Shown: one piece after another, positions 9,370 to 18,907 of the stretch
Layout of the letters: every line of letters starts with the position of its first letter
Position numbering within the stretch: the first letter of the stretch is position 1
Assembly: GCA_018402015.1 (NCBI GenBank)
Contig: JAGYJL010000002.1
Coordinates: 37,868-101,867, forward strand
Source of the DNA: Flavobacteriales bacterium
GTDB taxonomy: Bacteria > Bacteroidota > Bacteroidia > UBA10329
Direction: 5' to 3'
DNA: 64,000 nucleotides
Program-made: the position numbers and the translations under genes
Notes under the pieces: generated by a model
Seen by the model: the letters and a program-made list of their open reading frames with translations, nothing else
What the model was told of the DNA's origin: nothing
Database searches by the model: none

Positions 9370-11274
9370 TCAACGAATCAACTGCAGCCAACCTGTTTCC
9401 TTATAGTTGAAGTTGTCCAACTCATTATTAATTGGGTTTCCAGTAGTCATTTCTGCTTTGGATATGACGTAGAAGTATGTTCCGGCTGATGCCTCAACGC
9501 CAGCTGCTGTGGTTCCATCCCAAGAAATCTGTGGAGAAACGGTTTCAAAAACCACGTTACCCCATCGGTTGTATATCTCGATCTTGAATGGTCCAACGGC
9601 ACTTGTTCTCACGTCAAACACATCATTCCAGCCATCATTATTAGGAGTGAAAACGTTAGGAACAATCAACCCCTCCACAACATCTACAGGAATGACCAAT
9701 GTGTCCAAGCACTCAAGACCACTTCTTACAATCAGTGTGATGTCGTATGTGCCGATTTCATCATACGTGTGGAATGGCATAGAATCGGAGCTCGTAGTTC
9801 CGTCTCCGAAATCCCAATTCCACTCACTTGTCAACAAGCTGGAATCAACCATTCCAAGGATATCGTAGACGAAAATCCCACCTGGAAGTGTGGTGTCTGT
9901 AGAAATAGAGAAATTGGCAACCGGAAGTGGCCAAACTTCAACCGAATAGTTGCGAGTAAGACCTGTACAGCCTCCATTGATATTGTTCGGAACCGTTTCT
10001 GTTATTGACAGGTTTCCGAATACAGCAGCAAGGCTATCATTGTCCCAAATAATGGTTACAGAATAGTCTGTTTGGTCGACAATTGTACCGCCCGTTACCT
10101 GGAAGTCGTAATCTGAACCATTTTCTGGAACCGTGTAGGTTGAAGCAACACTTGCACAAAGAGCAGTATCTCCTTCAACAGGTGGCTCAGAAGGAACGTT
10201 GAATCCCATGATGTAAGCATCTTCAGGGTAGATCTGATAATCGTCCCAATCGTATCGAACAACCTGATAGAAGTTAGGGAACGTGGCAGCTGCCGTGTTT
10301 CCCATATTTTCCCACTCGTTGTTTGCTACGCTCCAGTTTGCAATTGTATTGTAATTCTCATCGCCTTCCCAAAAGTTAGCGTATAGGCCGATATCTGCAG
10401 TAGCAACGCTGCCGCTTCTTTTGTTGATACGGTGATACCACCAAGGGTTAACGTAGCAAATAGTGGTGTCGGTATTAAGAATCGGTAAGCTGTTGATCGT
10501 TGCATTTCTGTTCACGAAACGCACGTGGAACGTATCAACAGCAGCTGTTGTTGGTTCAATTGTTACTGGACGATAGCGCTCAAACTGATTAGGGGAAATG
10601 TCAAGACCTGATCCAACAGGGAAATTGTAAACCGTTGCTTGGTTTACAACTCTTGCCAAATTCCCGTCCTGCAAACTAGAAACGTAACCGCAAGTATCAC
10701 AACCAGCGTCTCTTTGAATTGCGCCAGTCGATGGATTGAATACCCACAACGTATCAAAATCGGTTGCCCATTCTCCAATGTTCAATTTCAATGTTCCGTT
10801 AACACCTATCTCGGCATTGACTCCATCCTGTATTCTGCGGATGTCTCCTATCAGATCCACATCGTGGAATCTCGTAGCAACCGTTCCTTGAATAGAGTCG
10901 GTTGTCATGAATTTGACCTTGCCTTGTCCGGCATTGTAAATTCCATTGTTCTCCCAATCTCCGTAGATTTCAAAAAGGCCATCGTTCGGCTCAATGTTCA
11001 AAGGGAAAACATCGAAACCACCGCTTTGTCCGTTGTTTATAAAGTCTCCCTTGATGATGAATTTACCAAGATTTACCATGATGCTATCATTGTTGGTCAC
11101 GCCACCATCTACATAAACAATGGCAGAATCGTTAGCATCGCCATTAATATAGAACATGGCTCCGTTGTTGAATAGCAGGGGGTCGGGCTCTGCTTGAGCC
11201 AGTGCAGCTCCTGTGGTACCAATAATGGCAAGTAGTGCAAGGAAGATTCCTTTGATCGGGGTTGAGGTTATCAT
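9370..11274 (-). CDS. T9SS type B cargo: PKD and gliding-motility C-terminal domains
   Basis: A 634-residue secreted protein. The N-terminus is a signal peptide ending near ALAQA. A long beta-rich region with repeated NNG/GDW.NN motifs follows (about 30-340). A PKD domain around residues 455-535 contains WNWDFGDGTTSSDS and YDEIGTYDITL. The last 95 or so residues are the CHU_C type B sorting domain: VPNVFTPNNDGWNDVF, IYNRWGNVVFE, WDGTTAAGVEASAGTYFYVI. Such domains are recognised by the type IX secretion system and deliver the protein to the surface or medium. It lies downstream of gldB-gldC but has its own promoter (11317-11348). The N-terminal region resembles that of the cargo gene at 52701-54353. 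Function is unknown. Confidence 0.85.
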   Translation of the reverse strand: MITSTPIKGIFLALLAIIGTTGAALAQAEPDPLLFNNGAMFYINGDANDSAIVYVDGGVTNNDSIMVNLGKFIIKGDFINNGQSGGFDVFPLNIEPNDGLFEIYGDWENNGIYNAGQGKVKFMTTDSIQGTVATRFHDVDLIGDIRRIQDGVNAEIGVNGTLKLNIGEWATDFDTLWVFNPSTGAIQRDAGCDTCGYVSSLQDGNLARVVNQATVYNFPVGSGLDISPNQFERYRPVTIEPTTAAVDTFHVRFVNRNATINSLPILNTDTTICYVNPWWYHRINKRSGSVATADIGLYANFWEGDENYNTIANWSVANNEWENMGNTAAATFPNFYQVVRYDWDDYQIYPEDAYIMGFNVPSEPPVEGDTALCASVASTYTVPENGSDYDFQVTGGTIVDQTDYSVTIIWDNDSLAAVFGNLSITETVPNNINGGCTGLTRNYSVEVWPLPVANFSISTDTTLPGGIFVYDILGMVDSSLLTSEWNWDFGDGTTSSDSMPFHTYDEIGTYDITLIVRSGLECLDTLVIPVDVVEGLIVPNVFTPNNDGWNDVFDVRTSAVGPFKIEIYNRWGNVVFETVSPQISWDGTTAAGVEASAGTYFYVISKAEMTTGNPINNELDNFNYKETGWLQLIR

Positions 11275-11316
11275 CAGATACGTAGTATTTGGTCGATACG
11301 ATTTTCTCTAAGCACA

Positions 11317-11348
11317 CAAATATATGCGCGAAGGGTCAATTGTTCAAA
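11317..11348 (-). promoter_or_regulatory. Promoter of the T9SS type B cargo gene
   Basis: On the minus strand TTTG (11348-11345), a 20-base spacer and TATATTTG (11324-11317) match the Bacteroidota minus-33 TTTG / minus-7 TAnnTTTG architecture. This is the best promoter match found in the window. The predicted transcript start is near 11310, about 36 bases before the ATG at 11274. Confidence 0.7.
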
Positions 11349-11403
11349 TTAAACTGAGGCCGTTCGCGTGCTTAGACTTACATGAATTTCCCCAAATCGG
11401 AGA

Positions 11404-11730
11404 TCATTCGAACATTTCGCGCGCAAAATGTTGTGCGAAGTCGCGCATATCCGCAGCCATTTTATCTTCGTTGGTGGCTCGTTGTAACGTGTCGGCCATT
11501 GATACGATGGTCTGATGGAAGAAGCGTTTCATTTCATCAACGCGCATTTCCTTGGTCCAAAGATCCATCCGAAGTGTTTCTTCAGAATCAGTGTCATAGA
11601 CCGATATCATGATCGCCTTGCTATCAAGCTCTTTGTCCATGCCTGCATCGGTGGCCAGCCAGTTTATTTTTTCTGGAATCTGATTCTCATCCAACGTTAC
11701 GTTGAATCTAATTTCTGACGTTTTGCTCAT
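11404..11730 (-). CDS. gldC: Gliding motility protein GldC
   Basis: A 108-residue soluble protein without signal peptide, recognisable as GldC by the start MSKTSEIRFNVTLDENQIPE, the segment LRMDLWTKEMRVDEMKRFF and the end RDFAQHFAREMFE. In Flavobacterium johnsoniae GldC is not absolutely essential but gliding is impaired without it; its biochemical role is unknown. It starts one base after the gldB stop, so the two form an operon, as in other Flavobacteria. Confidence 0.92.
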   Translation of the reverse strand: MSKTSEIRFNVTLDENQIPEKINWLATDAGMDKELDSKAIMISVYDTDSEETLRMDLWTKEMRVDEMKRFFHQTIVSMADTLQRATNEDKMAADMRDFAQHFAREMFE

Positions 11731-11731
11731 T

Positions 11732-12745
11732 TCAAAGTTTGGGTTTGTATTTCGACTTGGCCAGAATTTCCTGAGCGTTCTGGTTGGTCATCAATTCTGT
11801 GATGGGGATTTGCGGGTTGTTCTTCATGTAAAAACGAACGATCTGCCAGCCTACCCATTGGCCTAATCTACCAGGCGAATTTTTCGGGATTCCCGCCACA
11901 AATGGTGCTTGATTTATCCATTTGTTAATATCCATGTATTCGGTTGTGTAGAGCAATTCCTGGTCTACCAAATGGGCCCAAATACGTGATTCATATTCTT
12001 TGCACCAAGCCATTTCTTCAGGTGAAAAGCCAACTTTTAAAGAATCTTCTGTTTCGCGCAGTAGGGCGTCCATTGCGTACAGCAGTTTTCCTTCGAAAAT
12101 CATGTGCTCCAGTAGGTTGTTGCGTAGCGCATCCGTTTCGTACATAGACTGCACCCAACCCTTCATAGCCTGTGGTACCACTTGGTTGGGCTTCATGTTC
12201 GTGTACATGTATTTGGGTAGCCCGACCAATGGATAAACTGGGTAGTCGGCACCTAAGAACATGTCAAGGCCAATGGCCAAGGTGGTTTGGGTAGCTACTA
12301 CGGCATAATTCAGTGCGCTGATATTGAAAACAACATCGGGAATTGTGCTGTCTGGAAAGTGATGCCGGTAAAACTTAAAAGCATCGGTTAATTCGTTTTC
12401 TATGATTGAAACATCGTTGAATTCGTCCTGAACATCCCGATACAGGCTTTTCATATTCTCATCGGTAATGAATTGAGCTACAGCATAACTGTACGATTCC
12501 GATTCGGGGCTGCCAATTCTCAAAACACCTTCTGAGTAATCGACTAAGAATTGACCGTATTCGTTGTAAAGTTCAGCTGTATTCGTTTGCCCTGCTGCCG
12601 GATTGAGCGAGAAAAGGTCTTGATCCAACCGCTTGAATGTAATTTCAACATTCACAGTGCTGATATCTACATCCAACGGATCGTTGTGGCATCCACTAAG
12701 AAGAAAGAGGAGGAGCACAAAGGCTCCAGTAAGCGTAATTCTCAT
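11732..12745 (-). CDS. gldB: Gliding motility lipoprotein GldB
   Basis: A 337-residue lipoprotein. The signal peptide ends in the lipobox LLSGC (Cys19). The mature part has VEITFKRLDQDLFSL near its start and FLGADYPVYPLVGLPKYMY and GRLGQWVGWQIVRFYM further on, which fit the GldB family (distantly DUF2268/protease-like). GldB is needed for gliding and T9SS function in F. johnsoniae. It is the first gene of gldB-gldC and diverges from the barrel gene at 12795; nadE lies close by, as in other Flavobacteria. The catalytic state of the protease-like fold cannot be judged by eye. Confidence 0.9.
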   Translation of the reverse strand: MRITLTGAFVLLLFLLSGCHNDPLDVDISTVNVEITFKRLDQDLFSLNPAAGQTNTAELYNEYGQFLVDYSEGVLRIGSPESESYSYAVAQFITDENMKSLYRDVQDEFNDVSIIENELTDAFKFYRHHFPDSTIPDVVFNISALNYAVVATQTTLAIGLDMFLGADYPVYPLVGLPKYMYTNMKPNQVVPQAMKGWVQSMYETDALRNNLLEHMIFEGKLLYAMDALLRETEDSLKVGFSPEEMAWCKEYESRIWAHLVDQELLYTTEYMDINKWINQAPFVAGIPKNSPGRLGQWVGWQIVRFYMKNNPQIPITELMTNQNAQEILAKSKYKPKL

Positions 12746-12760
12746 GCCCGATTATTCGTG

Positions 12761-12768
12761 TAATTTTG
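12761..12768 (+). promoter_or_regulatory. Minus-7 box TAATTTTG for the barrel gene
   Basis: TAATTTTG matches TAnnTTTG and ends 26 bases ahead of the ATG at 12795, in the short divergent gap with gldB. No clear minus-33 element is seen. Confidence 0.4.
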
Positions 12769-12794
12769 CGAACGCAATTGAAGCGGTCGAAATT

Positions 12795-13619
12795 ATGAAA
12801 AAGCTACTTCTAACAGTATTGATCCTTAGTGTTGGTGAACTTGCAATGGCGCAAGACCAAGCGGTTGGTCCTAAAACCAGAAAGAAGTTCAAAATCGGGT
12901 TCAACCTATCACCTTCGGTGGATTTTTTCCAACCGAACACAGAAGGTGTTGATCTGGATAAGGCCAAGATGAAGTTCGGGTATGGAATGATGGCCGAATA
13001 CGCTTTTACAAATAACTACGCTATTGGTTTTGGATTGGAGCATAAAATGAGTGGAGCTTCACTTGACTTCGGAGCAAATGCCGATGTACGGTATTTTGAT
13101 CAGACAGAGAAAAGCGAGTACAGACTTTTGACACGTACGTATCGGTATGATTATGTGAATCTTCCCATTACACTGAAACTGATGACCAACGAGATCGGTT
13201 ACTTTACCTATTTCGGTCAGTTTGGTGCAGACATATCCATACTTGCTTCTTCTCGAGCACGGGATGATCGACAATTGGTAATAACCGGGTTGGACACTAC
13301 CGTTACACCAAATGTGATAACAGAAGATTTTGCTGCTGCTGGTGAAACGAGTTTCATTGGCAGATACAATCAAAGCATGTTCATCAATGTGAAGTTGAGA
13401 ATTGGAGCTGGTTTTGAATGGAATTTTTCTGGTAACACCTCACTTGTTGTGAGCGTTTCCTATCACAATGGATTTATTGATCTGATGCGTGATCCAGATG
13501 CTGATAAAGTGAATAACGATGAGGGGCTCTATAAATATGATGACAATCGTGCGAAAGTTCCCTTTGAAATGAATGCCAACCTGCACCACGTAGCATTAAA
13601 TGTTGGAATTCTCTTCTGA
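12795..13619 (+). CDS. Outer-membrane beta-barrel protein (PorT-like family)
   Basis: A 274-residue protein with a signal peptide (MKKLLLTVLILSVGELAMAQ). Alternating hydrophobic beta-strands follow and end in an aromatic/hydrophobic strand (HHVALNVGILF), typical of an outer-membrane barrel. Segments such as KIGFNLSPSVDFFQP, YDYVNLPITLKLMT and YFGQFGADISIL resemble the PorT/outer-membrane-barrel-2 families. The start was placed at the ATG at 12795 because the upstream part of the longer open frame lies inside divergent gldB. PorT proper is a T9SS component, but I cannot separate it from the many paralogous barrels, so no symbol is given. A terminator follows at 13643. Confidence 0.75.
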   Translation: MKKLLLTVLILSVGELAMAQDQAVGPKTRKKFKIGFNLSPSVDFFQPNTEGVDLDKAKMKFGYGMMAEYAFTNNYAIGFGLEHKMSGASLDFGANADVRYFDQTEKSEYRLLTRTYRYDYVNLPITLKLMTNEIGYFTYFGQFGADISILASSRARDDRQLVITGLDTTVTPNVITEDFAAAGETSFIGRYNQSMFINVKLRIGAGFEWNFSGNTSLVVSVSYHNGFIDLMRDPDADKVNNDEGLYKYDDNRAKVPFEMNANLHHVALNVGILF

Positions 13620-13635
13620 TTACAAGCACTACGAA

Positions 13636-13643
13636 TAACTTTG
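13636..13643 (+). promoter_or_regulatory. Minus-7 box TAACTTTG for nadE, abutting a terminator
   Basis: TAACTTTG matches TAnnTTTG. Its last base is the first base of the terminator stem at 13643. A transcript starting 5-7 bases later would begin inside that stem, so nadE mRNA could not form the hairpin. A minus-33 element is not clear. Confidence 0.45.
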
Positions 13644-13672
13644 CCGGAGCCTTATGACTCCGGCTTTTTTTT
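13643..13672 (+). terminator. Rho-independent terminator after the barrel gene
   Basis: GCCGGAG (13643-13649), an 8-base loop and CTCCGGC (13658-13664) are followed by eight T residues. The T-run ends four bases before the nadE ATG at 13676. Confidence 0.88.
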
Positions 13673-13675
13673 ACC

Positions 13676-15304
13676 ATGCAGATACGACTCTCTCAGCTCA
13701 ACTATCACATAGGGAATTTTGAGGACAACGTCCGAAAGATCAAGGCTGAGGTGGTTGCTGGCATTGCCGATGGAGTTGAACTGATTGTTTTCTCTGAACT
13801 TTCTGTTTGTGGTTATCCGCCAAGGGATTTTCTTGAATTCGAGGATTTTATTCGAAGATGTGAGGAAACTATTGAAGAGATTGCCACTATTTGCAATGGA
13901 ATTACCGCTATTGTAGGTGCTCCTTTGCGCAATACAGATGTTAGCGGAAAAGACCTCTACAACGCAGCATTTGTGCTTAGAGATGGTGCGATCACTCAAG
14001 TGGTTAAGAAGACTCTGCTTCCGAACTACGATATTTTTGATGAGTACCGTTACTTTGAGCCGAACCGAGACTTCGAGATCGTTGAAGTAAATGGTCTACG
14101 GATCGCGTTGACCATTTGTGAGGATCTATGGAACGTGGAAGATCCGCTTTACATCGTAAGCCCAATGGACGAGTTGATGAAACACGCTCCGCAGCTAATG
14201 GTGAACATTGCGGCTTCTCCATTCGATTTTTCGCACCGCGAGGATCGTATCCGCGTGCTAGAAACGAACTTAAAAAGTATGGTTTGCCGGTTCTGTACAC
14301 CAATCATGTAGGCGCTCAAACGGAACTCATTTTCGATGGTGGATCTTTTGGCTATGGCTGCAGGATGGAAAGCTGATCATGAGTTGGGTTATTTCGAAGA
14401 AGACAATGCCACTTTCTGTTTAACGGTGAGTTGAGCGAGGTTGAGCGGCCATTTTGATAAGAGATAAGATTGAGCGCATTCATGATGCAATTGTGCTTGG
14501 TATCAAAGATTATTTTGAAACTCGGTTTTACGAAAGCCGTTATTGGCCTTTCCGGTGGAATTGATTCTGCCGTGGTTCTTTATTTGGCCGCTAAGGCACT
14601 AGGAGCCGAAAACGTCCGGATCCTTACTCATGCCTTCCGGGTTTTCTTCGCAGCATTCGGTTGATGATGCCATTGAACTTTCCAAAAATCTTGGAACGCA
14701 GTACGAGACCGTATCCATCGAAAATCTGTTCCAAGGTTTTCGAGATGAGTTAAAGCCCGTTTTCGGTGATTTGCCGTTCAATTTGGCTGAAGAAAATCTC
14801 CAGGCACGTATCAGAGGTGTTCTTTTAATGGCTGTGTCAAACAAATTCGGGAACATCCTTCTGAACACATCCAATAAGAGCGAATGCGCTGTTGGTTACT
14901 CCACTATTTACGGTGACATGAACGGTGGCCTTTCGGTAATTGCCGATCTGTACAAAACGGAGGTTTATGAATTGGCAAATTGGATAAATAGGAATGGAGA
15001 GCTTATTCCTGAGAATATCATAACCAAAGCGCCAAGTGCCGAGTTGCGACCGGATCAAAAGGATTCTGACTCATTGCCTGAGTATGATGAAATTGATGAG
15101 ATCCTGCTAGAGTACATCGAACACCGAAAAGGCCCAGCGGAGATCATCGCCATGGGGCATGCTCCTGAACTTGTCAATAGGATTCTGCGTTTAGTCAACC
15201 TAAACGAATACAAAAGATATCAGACACCTCCTATACTAAGAGTGAGTAGAAAAGCGTTCGGCATGGGCCGAAGAGTACCAATTGTGGGTAAGTATCTTTG
15301 TTAA
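13676..15304 (+). pseudogene. nadE: Glutamine-dependent NAD+ synthase, reading frame broken by a cluster of indels
   Basis: Two-domain NAD+ synthase. An N-terminal nitrilase-like glutaminase (MQIRLSQLNYHIGNFEDNV, VFSELSVCGYPPRD, ALTICEDLW) feeds ammonia to a C-terminal synthase ([44 protein letters not shown]). Translation needs frame changes at about 14272-14276 (A run one short), 14346-14349 (extra T), 14419-14421 (missing T), 14452-14455 (extra T), 14462 (extra A), 14517-14521 (missing bases) and 14629 (extra C). The flanks 13676-14270 and 14630-15304 are clean, and the repaired length of about 542 residues is normal. The indels are mostly in homopolymers and all sit within 360 bases. NAD synthesis is essential, so sequence error is more likely than decay. 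The gene lies near gldB/gldC as in other Flavobacteria. Confidence 0.9.
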
Positions 15305-15313
15305 AACGAAATT

Positions 15314-15715
15314 ATGATGAGAGGAATGATCGTATTACTGGCCGTGGTGTTGATGACATTGGGCTGCGCAACCAAGGAAGAACAGGCACGAACCGATATT
15401 CTTGGAGAGTGGAGGATCGAGGTTGTTTTTGAGGATGGCCAGGACGTTACCTCCGATTACACGAATACCCGTGTGAACTACCGTATTTCCTTCGACAGCA
15501 ACAGTTCTTTTCAGGAGAACTACCAAGTATTTGCCGGAGGCGATAACGTTACAGTCAACGGGTCTTGGGATTTGTCCGATAAGGCCACAAAACTTACGCT
15601 ATCTGGCAATAATCAGGTTCGTGTTTACCAAATTGATAAACTGGACGAAGACGAACTCAATGTGACTGATCTGAGCTCAAATAACGACCGTTTGATCGAG
15701 TTTGTTCCTAACTGA
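15314..15715 (+). CDS. Lipocalin-like lipoprotein
   Basis: A 133-residue predicted lipoprotein with a short signal peptide and a lipobox-like LMTLGC (Cys18). The mature part is predominantly beta: [14 protein letters not shown], then [35 protein letters not shown] and [17 protein letters not shown]. The pattern WRI...G.W.L....L.L fits the lipocalin-like (DUF4923/DUF5004-type) families common in Bacteroidota. It starts nine bases after the nadE stop, so it is probably co-transcribed. Its last eight bases overlap the convergent korB. Function unknown. Confidence 0.75.
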   Translation: MMRGMIVLLAVVLMTLGCATKEEQARTDILGEWRIEVVFEDGQDVTSDYTNTRVNYRISFDSNSSFQENYQVFAGGDNVTVNGSWDLSDKATKLTLSGNNQVRVYQIDKLDEDELNVTDLSSNNDRLIEFVPN

Positions 15716-16733
15716 TCGTCCAAGTATTCTTACCGCGAAGTAAACTGTTGAGGTCGCCCTCACCGAATTTCTCTTTCGCAGTTTCTACCTGATTTACCAG
15801 GAGATCTTCGTAACAAGCACGTTCTTCTGTGTAGAACACTCCGAACGGACGAGGGAAGTTTCCTTCTAACGATGGATCTTGGTAGAATCGCACGAGAATA
15901 TTTGCCTTGGTTCGGTCTGTCTCATCATGGATCCAAAGATCATTTTCACTCACGGAATCCATGCTCACAATTGCAGGAATGAATCCGTCCAGTTTGATTC
16001 CAAATTCGTTGTTCTCGCCAAACACCAAGGGCTTCCCGTGCTCAACAAATAAGGTTTGATTCGCTTTGGTTGCTTTGTCTGTCATGCCGAAGAACGCACC
16101 GTCATTGAAAACGTTGCAGTTCTGATAGATCTCTACCATGGAAGTTCCTTTGTGTGCATTCGCTCTAGAAAGGATGTCGCGCAAATGAACTGGGTCTCGA
16201 TCCATTGTTCGGGCCACAAAAGTTGCATCGGCACCTAAGCACAATGCAGCCGGATTGAACGGATGATCCAAGGAACCCATTGGGGTTGATTTGGTGGTCT
16301 TTCCTTCTTCCGAAGTTGGTGAGTATTGTCCTTTGGTAAGGCCGTAGATCTGATTGTTGAACAACAACACGTTGATGTTGAAGTTCCTTCTGAGAAGATG
16401 GATCAAGTGATTACCACCGATGGAAAGTGCATCGCCATCGCCTGTTATCATCCAAACGCTCAGGTTGGGATTAGTGGCTTTAAGACCGCTTACAACAGCT
16501 GGGGCACGACCATGGATGCTATGCATGCCGTACGTATTCATGTAATACGGAAAACGGCTGCTACAACCGATGCCAGAGATGAAAACCACGTCTTCGCGCT
16601 TTACGCCCAGTTCGGGAATTACCTTTTGTACCTGTTTCAGAATAGAATAGTCGCCACAACCTGGGCACCATCTTACTTCCTGATCCGTCTCAAAATCCTT
16701 GGCGGTCAATGCGCCATTCAATACTTCGCTCAT
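15708..16733 (-). CDS. korB: 2-oxoglutarate:ferredoxin oxidoreductase, beta subunit
   Basis: Thiamine-pyrophosphate subunit of a 2-oxoacid:ferredoxin oxidoreductase. The 341-residue protein has the conserved [13 protein letters not shown] start, the TPP-binding [19 protein letters not shown] and [16 protein letters not shown]. This short KorB has no ferredoxin domain of its own. It lies one base downstream of korA and they form a two-gene operon. Position and the TKGQ.SPT motif favour 2-oxoglutarate over pyruvate, but substrate cannot be settled from sequence. Its 3' end overlaps the convergent lipoprotein gene by eight bases. Confidence 0.92.
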   Translation of the reverse strand: MSEVLNGALTAKDFETDQEVRWCPGCGDYSILKQVQKVIPELGVKREDVVFISGIGCSSRFPYYMNTYGMHSIHGRAPAVVSGLKATNPNLSVWMITGDGDALSIGGNHLIHLLRRNFNINVLLFNNQIYGLTKGQYSPTSEEGKTTKSTPMGSLDHPFNPAALCLGADATFVARTMDRDPVHLRDILSRANAHKGTSMVEIYQNCNVFNDGAFFGMTDKATKANQTLFVEHGKPLVFGENNEFGIKLDGFIPAIVSMDSVSENDLWIHDETDRTKANILVRFYQDPSLEGNFPRPFGVFYTEERACYEDLLVNQVETAKEKFGEGDLNSLLRGKNTWTIS

Positions 16734-16734
16734 A

Positions 16735-18582
16735 TCAATTCAGTAGTTCCAGCACTTTTTCTTTGATCTCTCCTTTGGTGAAGGGAATGCCTTTCACTTT
16801 GTTCAAGCCGATGGCAGGAATAAGGAATTCGCTACGGATCATCATGCGAAGCTGACCCATGTTCATTTCTGGTATCAAGACGTTATCGAATCCTTTCAGA
16901 ACCTCTTCAAAATTCTGCGGATAAGGGAACAGATACCTTAGATGCGCATGCGAAACAGAATGCCCTTCAGCGATCAGATCGGTAACAGCTGCTTTAATGG
17001 CTCCATACGTGGAGCCCCATCCGAGAACCAGAACCTTTCCTGTCTTTGCTCCTAATTCGAGTTCTTGTTTGGGAACATTTTTGGCAATGTTGGCCACTTT
17101 CTGTGCCCTTGTATTCACCATATGCTGGTGATTGTCTGGATCGTAGCTGATGTTACCAGTTCCGTCTTCCTTCTCAATTCCTCCAACCCGGTGTTCCAAT
17201 CCCAATGTTCCAGGAATGGCCCATTTTCGTACGAGATTTTCGTCCCTTTCATACGGAAGATATTCACCGTCTTTCAGATCGCTTGGCTTTGCAAAGTTTG
17301 CTTTGAACAATGGAAGTTCCTCTGCCGTTGGAAATTTCCACGGCTCCGCTCCGTTGGCCAGATAACCGTCAGAAAGGAAGAACACAGGCGTCATATGTTC
17401 AACTGCTAGCCTGCATGCCTCAAAAGCCATGTTAAAACAATCTGCCGGAGTAGCTGCTGCAACTACAGCAACGGGCGCTTCTCCATTTCTACCGTAAACA
17501 GCTTGCAAAAGATCGGCCTGTTCTGTTTTGGTCGGAAGCCCGGTTGAAGGTCCACCGCGCTGTACATTCACAATCACCAAAGGCAATTCCAGCATCAGCG
17601 CCAAACCAATGGCTTCGCCTTTCAAAGCAATTCCTGGTCCGCTTGATGCGGTGATGCCAAGCGCTCCACCGAACGATGCTCCAATGGCAGAAGCCACTGC
17701 GGCAATTTCGTCCTCTGCCTGAAAGGTTTTTACACCGAAATTCTTGTGCTTTGCCAGTTCGTGCAATACATCCGAGGCTGGAGTAATGGGATAGCTACCA
17801 TAGAACAATTCCAAACCAGAACGCTGCGTAGCAGCCACTAGGCCTAATGCAGTGGCCTGATTACCCATAATGTTGCGGTAGGTTCCGCTAGGCATTTCGG
17901 CCTTGTCTACACTGAAACGAGTAGTAGGTGTTTCGGTGGTATCGCCAAAATTGTAACCAGCACGAAGCACCTTTACGTTGGCATCAACGATTTCAGGTTT
18001 TTTCTTGAATTTTTCTGAAAGGTATTTGATGGTTGGGTCCAACGTTCTATCGAACATCCAAAGCACGTAGCCCAACACGAACATGTTCTTTGTTCGATCG
18101 ATGTCTTTGGTTCCCAAGCCACTGTCTTTCAGACACTCTTTGGTGAGTTTGGTAACCTCTATCGGGTAAACCTTGAACTCGGAAAGCGAGCCATCTTCTA
18201 ACGGACTGATGCCACTTTCCACCTTGGCCAAACGCAGGTTCTTTGCATCGAAACCATCTGTATTGGCTATGATGATGCCGCCTTTTTTCAGACTCTTGAT
18301 ATTGGCTTTCAGCGCAGCAGCATTCATCACCACCAACGCATCACATTCATCACCAGGAGTGAATATTTCTACGCTACCGAAGTGAACCTGAAATCCGGAA
18401 ACTCCGGCCAGGGTTCCTTGCGGGGCACGTATCTCTGCCGGAAAATTGGGGAATGTGCTCAGGTCGTTACCGAAAAGAGCGTTGGTGTCGGTGAACTGCG
18501 TTCCTGTGAGTTGAATTCCGTCACCGGAATCGCCTGCAAACAGGATGGTTATCTCTTTGGTACTTTCTAGTGTACTGGACAT
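16735..18582 (-). CDS. korA: 2-oxoglutarate:ferredoxin oxidoreductase, alpha subunit (gamma-alpha fusion)
   Basis: A 615-residue fused subunit. The N-terminal gamma domain starts at [17 protein letters not shown]. The central pyrimidine-binding alpha domain includes [28 protein letters not shown] and [32 protein letters not shown] (split across two segments). The C-terminal transketolase-like domain includes [17 protein letters not shown]. With KorB it catalyses CoA- and ferredoxin-dependent decarboxylation of a 2-oxoacid, probably 2-oxoglutarate, giving reduced ferredoxin and a route that does not use lipoamide. The start at the ATG at 18582 is preferred to an upstream TTG seven codons earlier. 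A TACCTTTG minus-7 box lies at 18601-18608. Confidence 0.92.
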   Translation of the reverse strand: MSSTLESTKEITILFAGDSGDGIQLTGTQFTDTNALFGNDLSTFPNFPAEIRAPQGTLAGVSGFQVHFGSVEIFTPGDECDALVVMNAAALKANIKSLKKGGIIIANTDGFDAKNLRLAKVESGISPLEDGSLSEFKVYPIEVTKLTKECLKDSGLGTKDIDRTKNMFVLGYVLWMFDRTLDPTIKYLSEKFKKKPEIVDANVKVLRAGYNFGDTTETPTTRFSVDKAEMPSGTYRNIMGNQATALGLVAATQRSGLELFYGSYPITPASDVLHELAKHKNFGVKTFQAEDEIAAVASAIGASFGGALGITASSGPGIALKGEAIGLALMLELPLVIVNVQRGGPSTGLPTKTEQADLLQAVYGRNGEAPVAVVAAATPADCFNMAFEACRLAVEHMTPVFFLSDGYLANGAEPWKFPTAEELPLFKANFAKPSDLKDGEYLPYERDENLVRKWAIPGTLGLEHRVGGIEKEDGTGNISYDPDNHQHMVNTRAQKVANIAKNVPKQELELGAKTGKVLVLGWGSTYGAIKAAVTDLIAEGHSVSHAHLRYLFPYPQNFEEVLKGFDNVLIPEMNMGQLRMMIRSEFLIPAIGLNKVKGIPFTKGEIKEKVLELLN

Positions 18583-18600
18583 ACTTTTTTCTGTGGGCGG

Positions 18601-18608
18601 CAAAGGTA
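18601..18608 (-). promoter_or_regulatory. Minus-7 box TACCTTTG for korAB
   Basis: The minus strand reads TACCTTTG, an exact TAnnTTTG match, ending 18 bases before the korA ATG at 18582. The minus-33 position is not distinctive. Confidence 0.5.
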
Positions 18609-18655
18609 GTTTCCTATTTGCTGAAAACCTTGACCGTAGTCATGTAATCGAGAAA

Positions 18656-18672
18656 CTGTCAGAAGCTGACAG
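18656..18672 (-). terminator. Hairpin at the nfu stop codon, possible weak terminator
   Basis: CTGTCAG-3 base loop-CTGACAG is a perfect seven-pair stem spanning the nfu stop. On the minus strand it is followed by TTTCTC only, so termination may be weak. It could instead protect the 3' end of the mrp-nfu message. Confidence 0.4.
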
Positions 18673-18898
18673 CTTCGACTGAAGTTATTTCTGGAGCAAC
18701 GCGTTTTACGGCCTCTTCAACACCTGCTTTCAGTGTCATTTGGCTCATGTCGCAATTCTTGCACGAGCCCAATAAACGCAACTGCACAACCATGTCATCG
18801 GTAATGTTCACCAGTTCCATGTTGCCACCATCGGCAGCAAGGAACGGGCGCATACTTTCCAGCGCGCTCTCCACCTTTTTGTGTAATTCGTTGTCCAT
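18659..18898 (-). CDS. NifU-like C-terminal domain iron-sulfur protein
   Basis: A 79-residue stand-alone Nfu domain. It has PFLAADGGNMELVNI and the CxxC pair in LLGSCKNCDMSQMTLK, which binds or transfers an Fe-S cluster between two subunits. It starts nine bases after the mrp (ApbC) stop. Mrp is an Fe-S carrier ATPase, so the pair forms a small cluster-delivery operon. Clients could include the nearby KorAB partner ferredoxin, but that is inference. Confidence 0.9.
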   Translation of the reverse strand: MDNELHKKVESALESMRPFLAADGGNMELVNITDDMVVQLRLLGSCKNCDMSQMTLKAGVEEAVKRVAPEITSVEAVSF

Positions 18899-18907
18899 CT
18901 TTTTCTC

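Noticed and set aside
13676..15304. nadE as a true decaying pseudogene
   Set aside because: Conserved residues persist between indels, flanks are intact, and the function is essential. Error is more likely, although reads are needed to prove it.
18583..18603. TTG start seven codons upstream for korA
   Set aside because: It lies within the predicted minus-7 box (18601-18608), and the conserved part begins well after the ATG at 18582.
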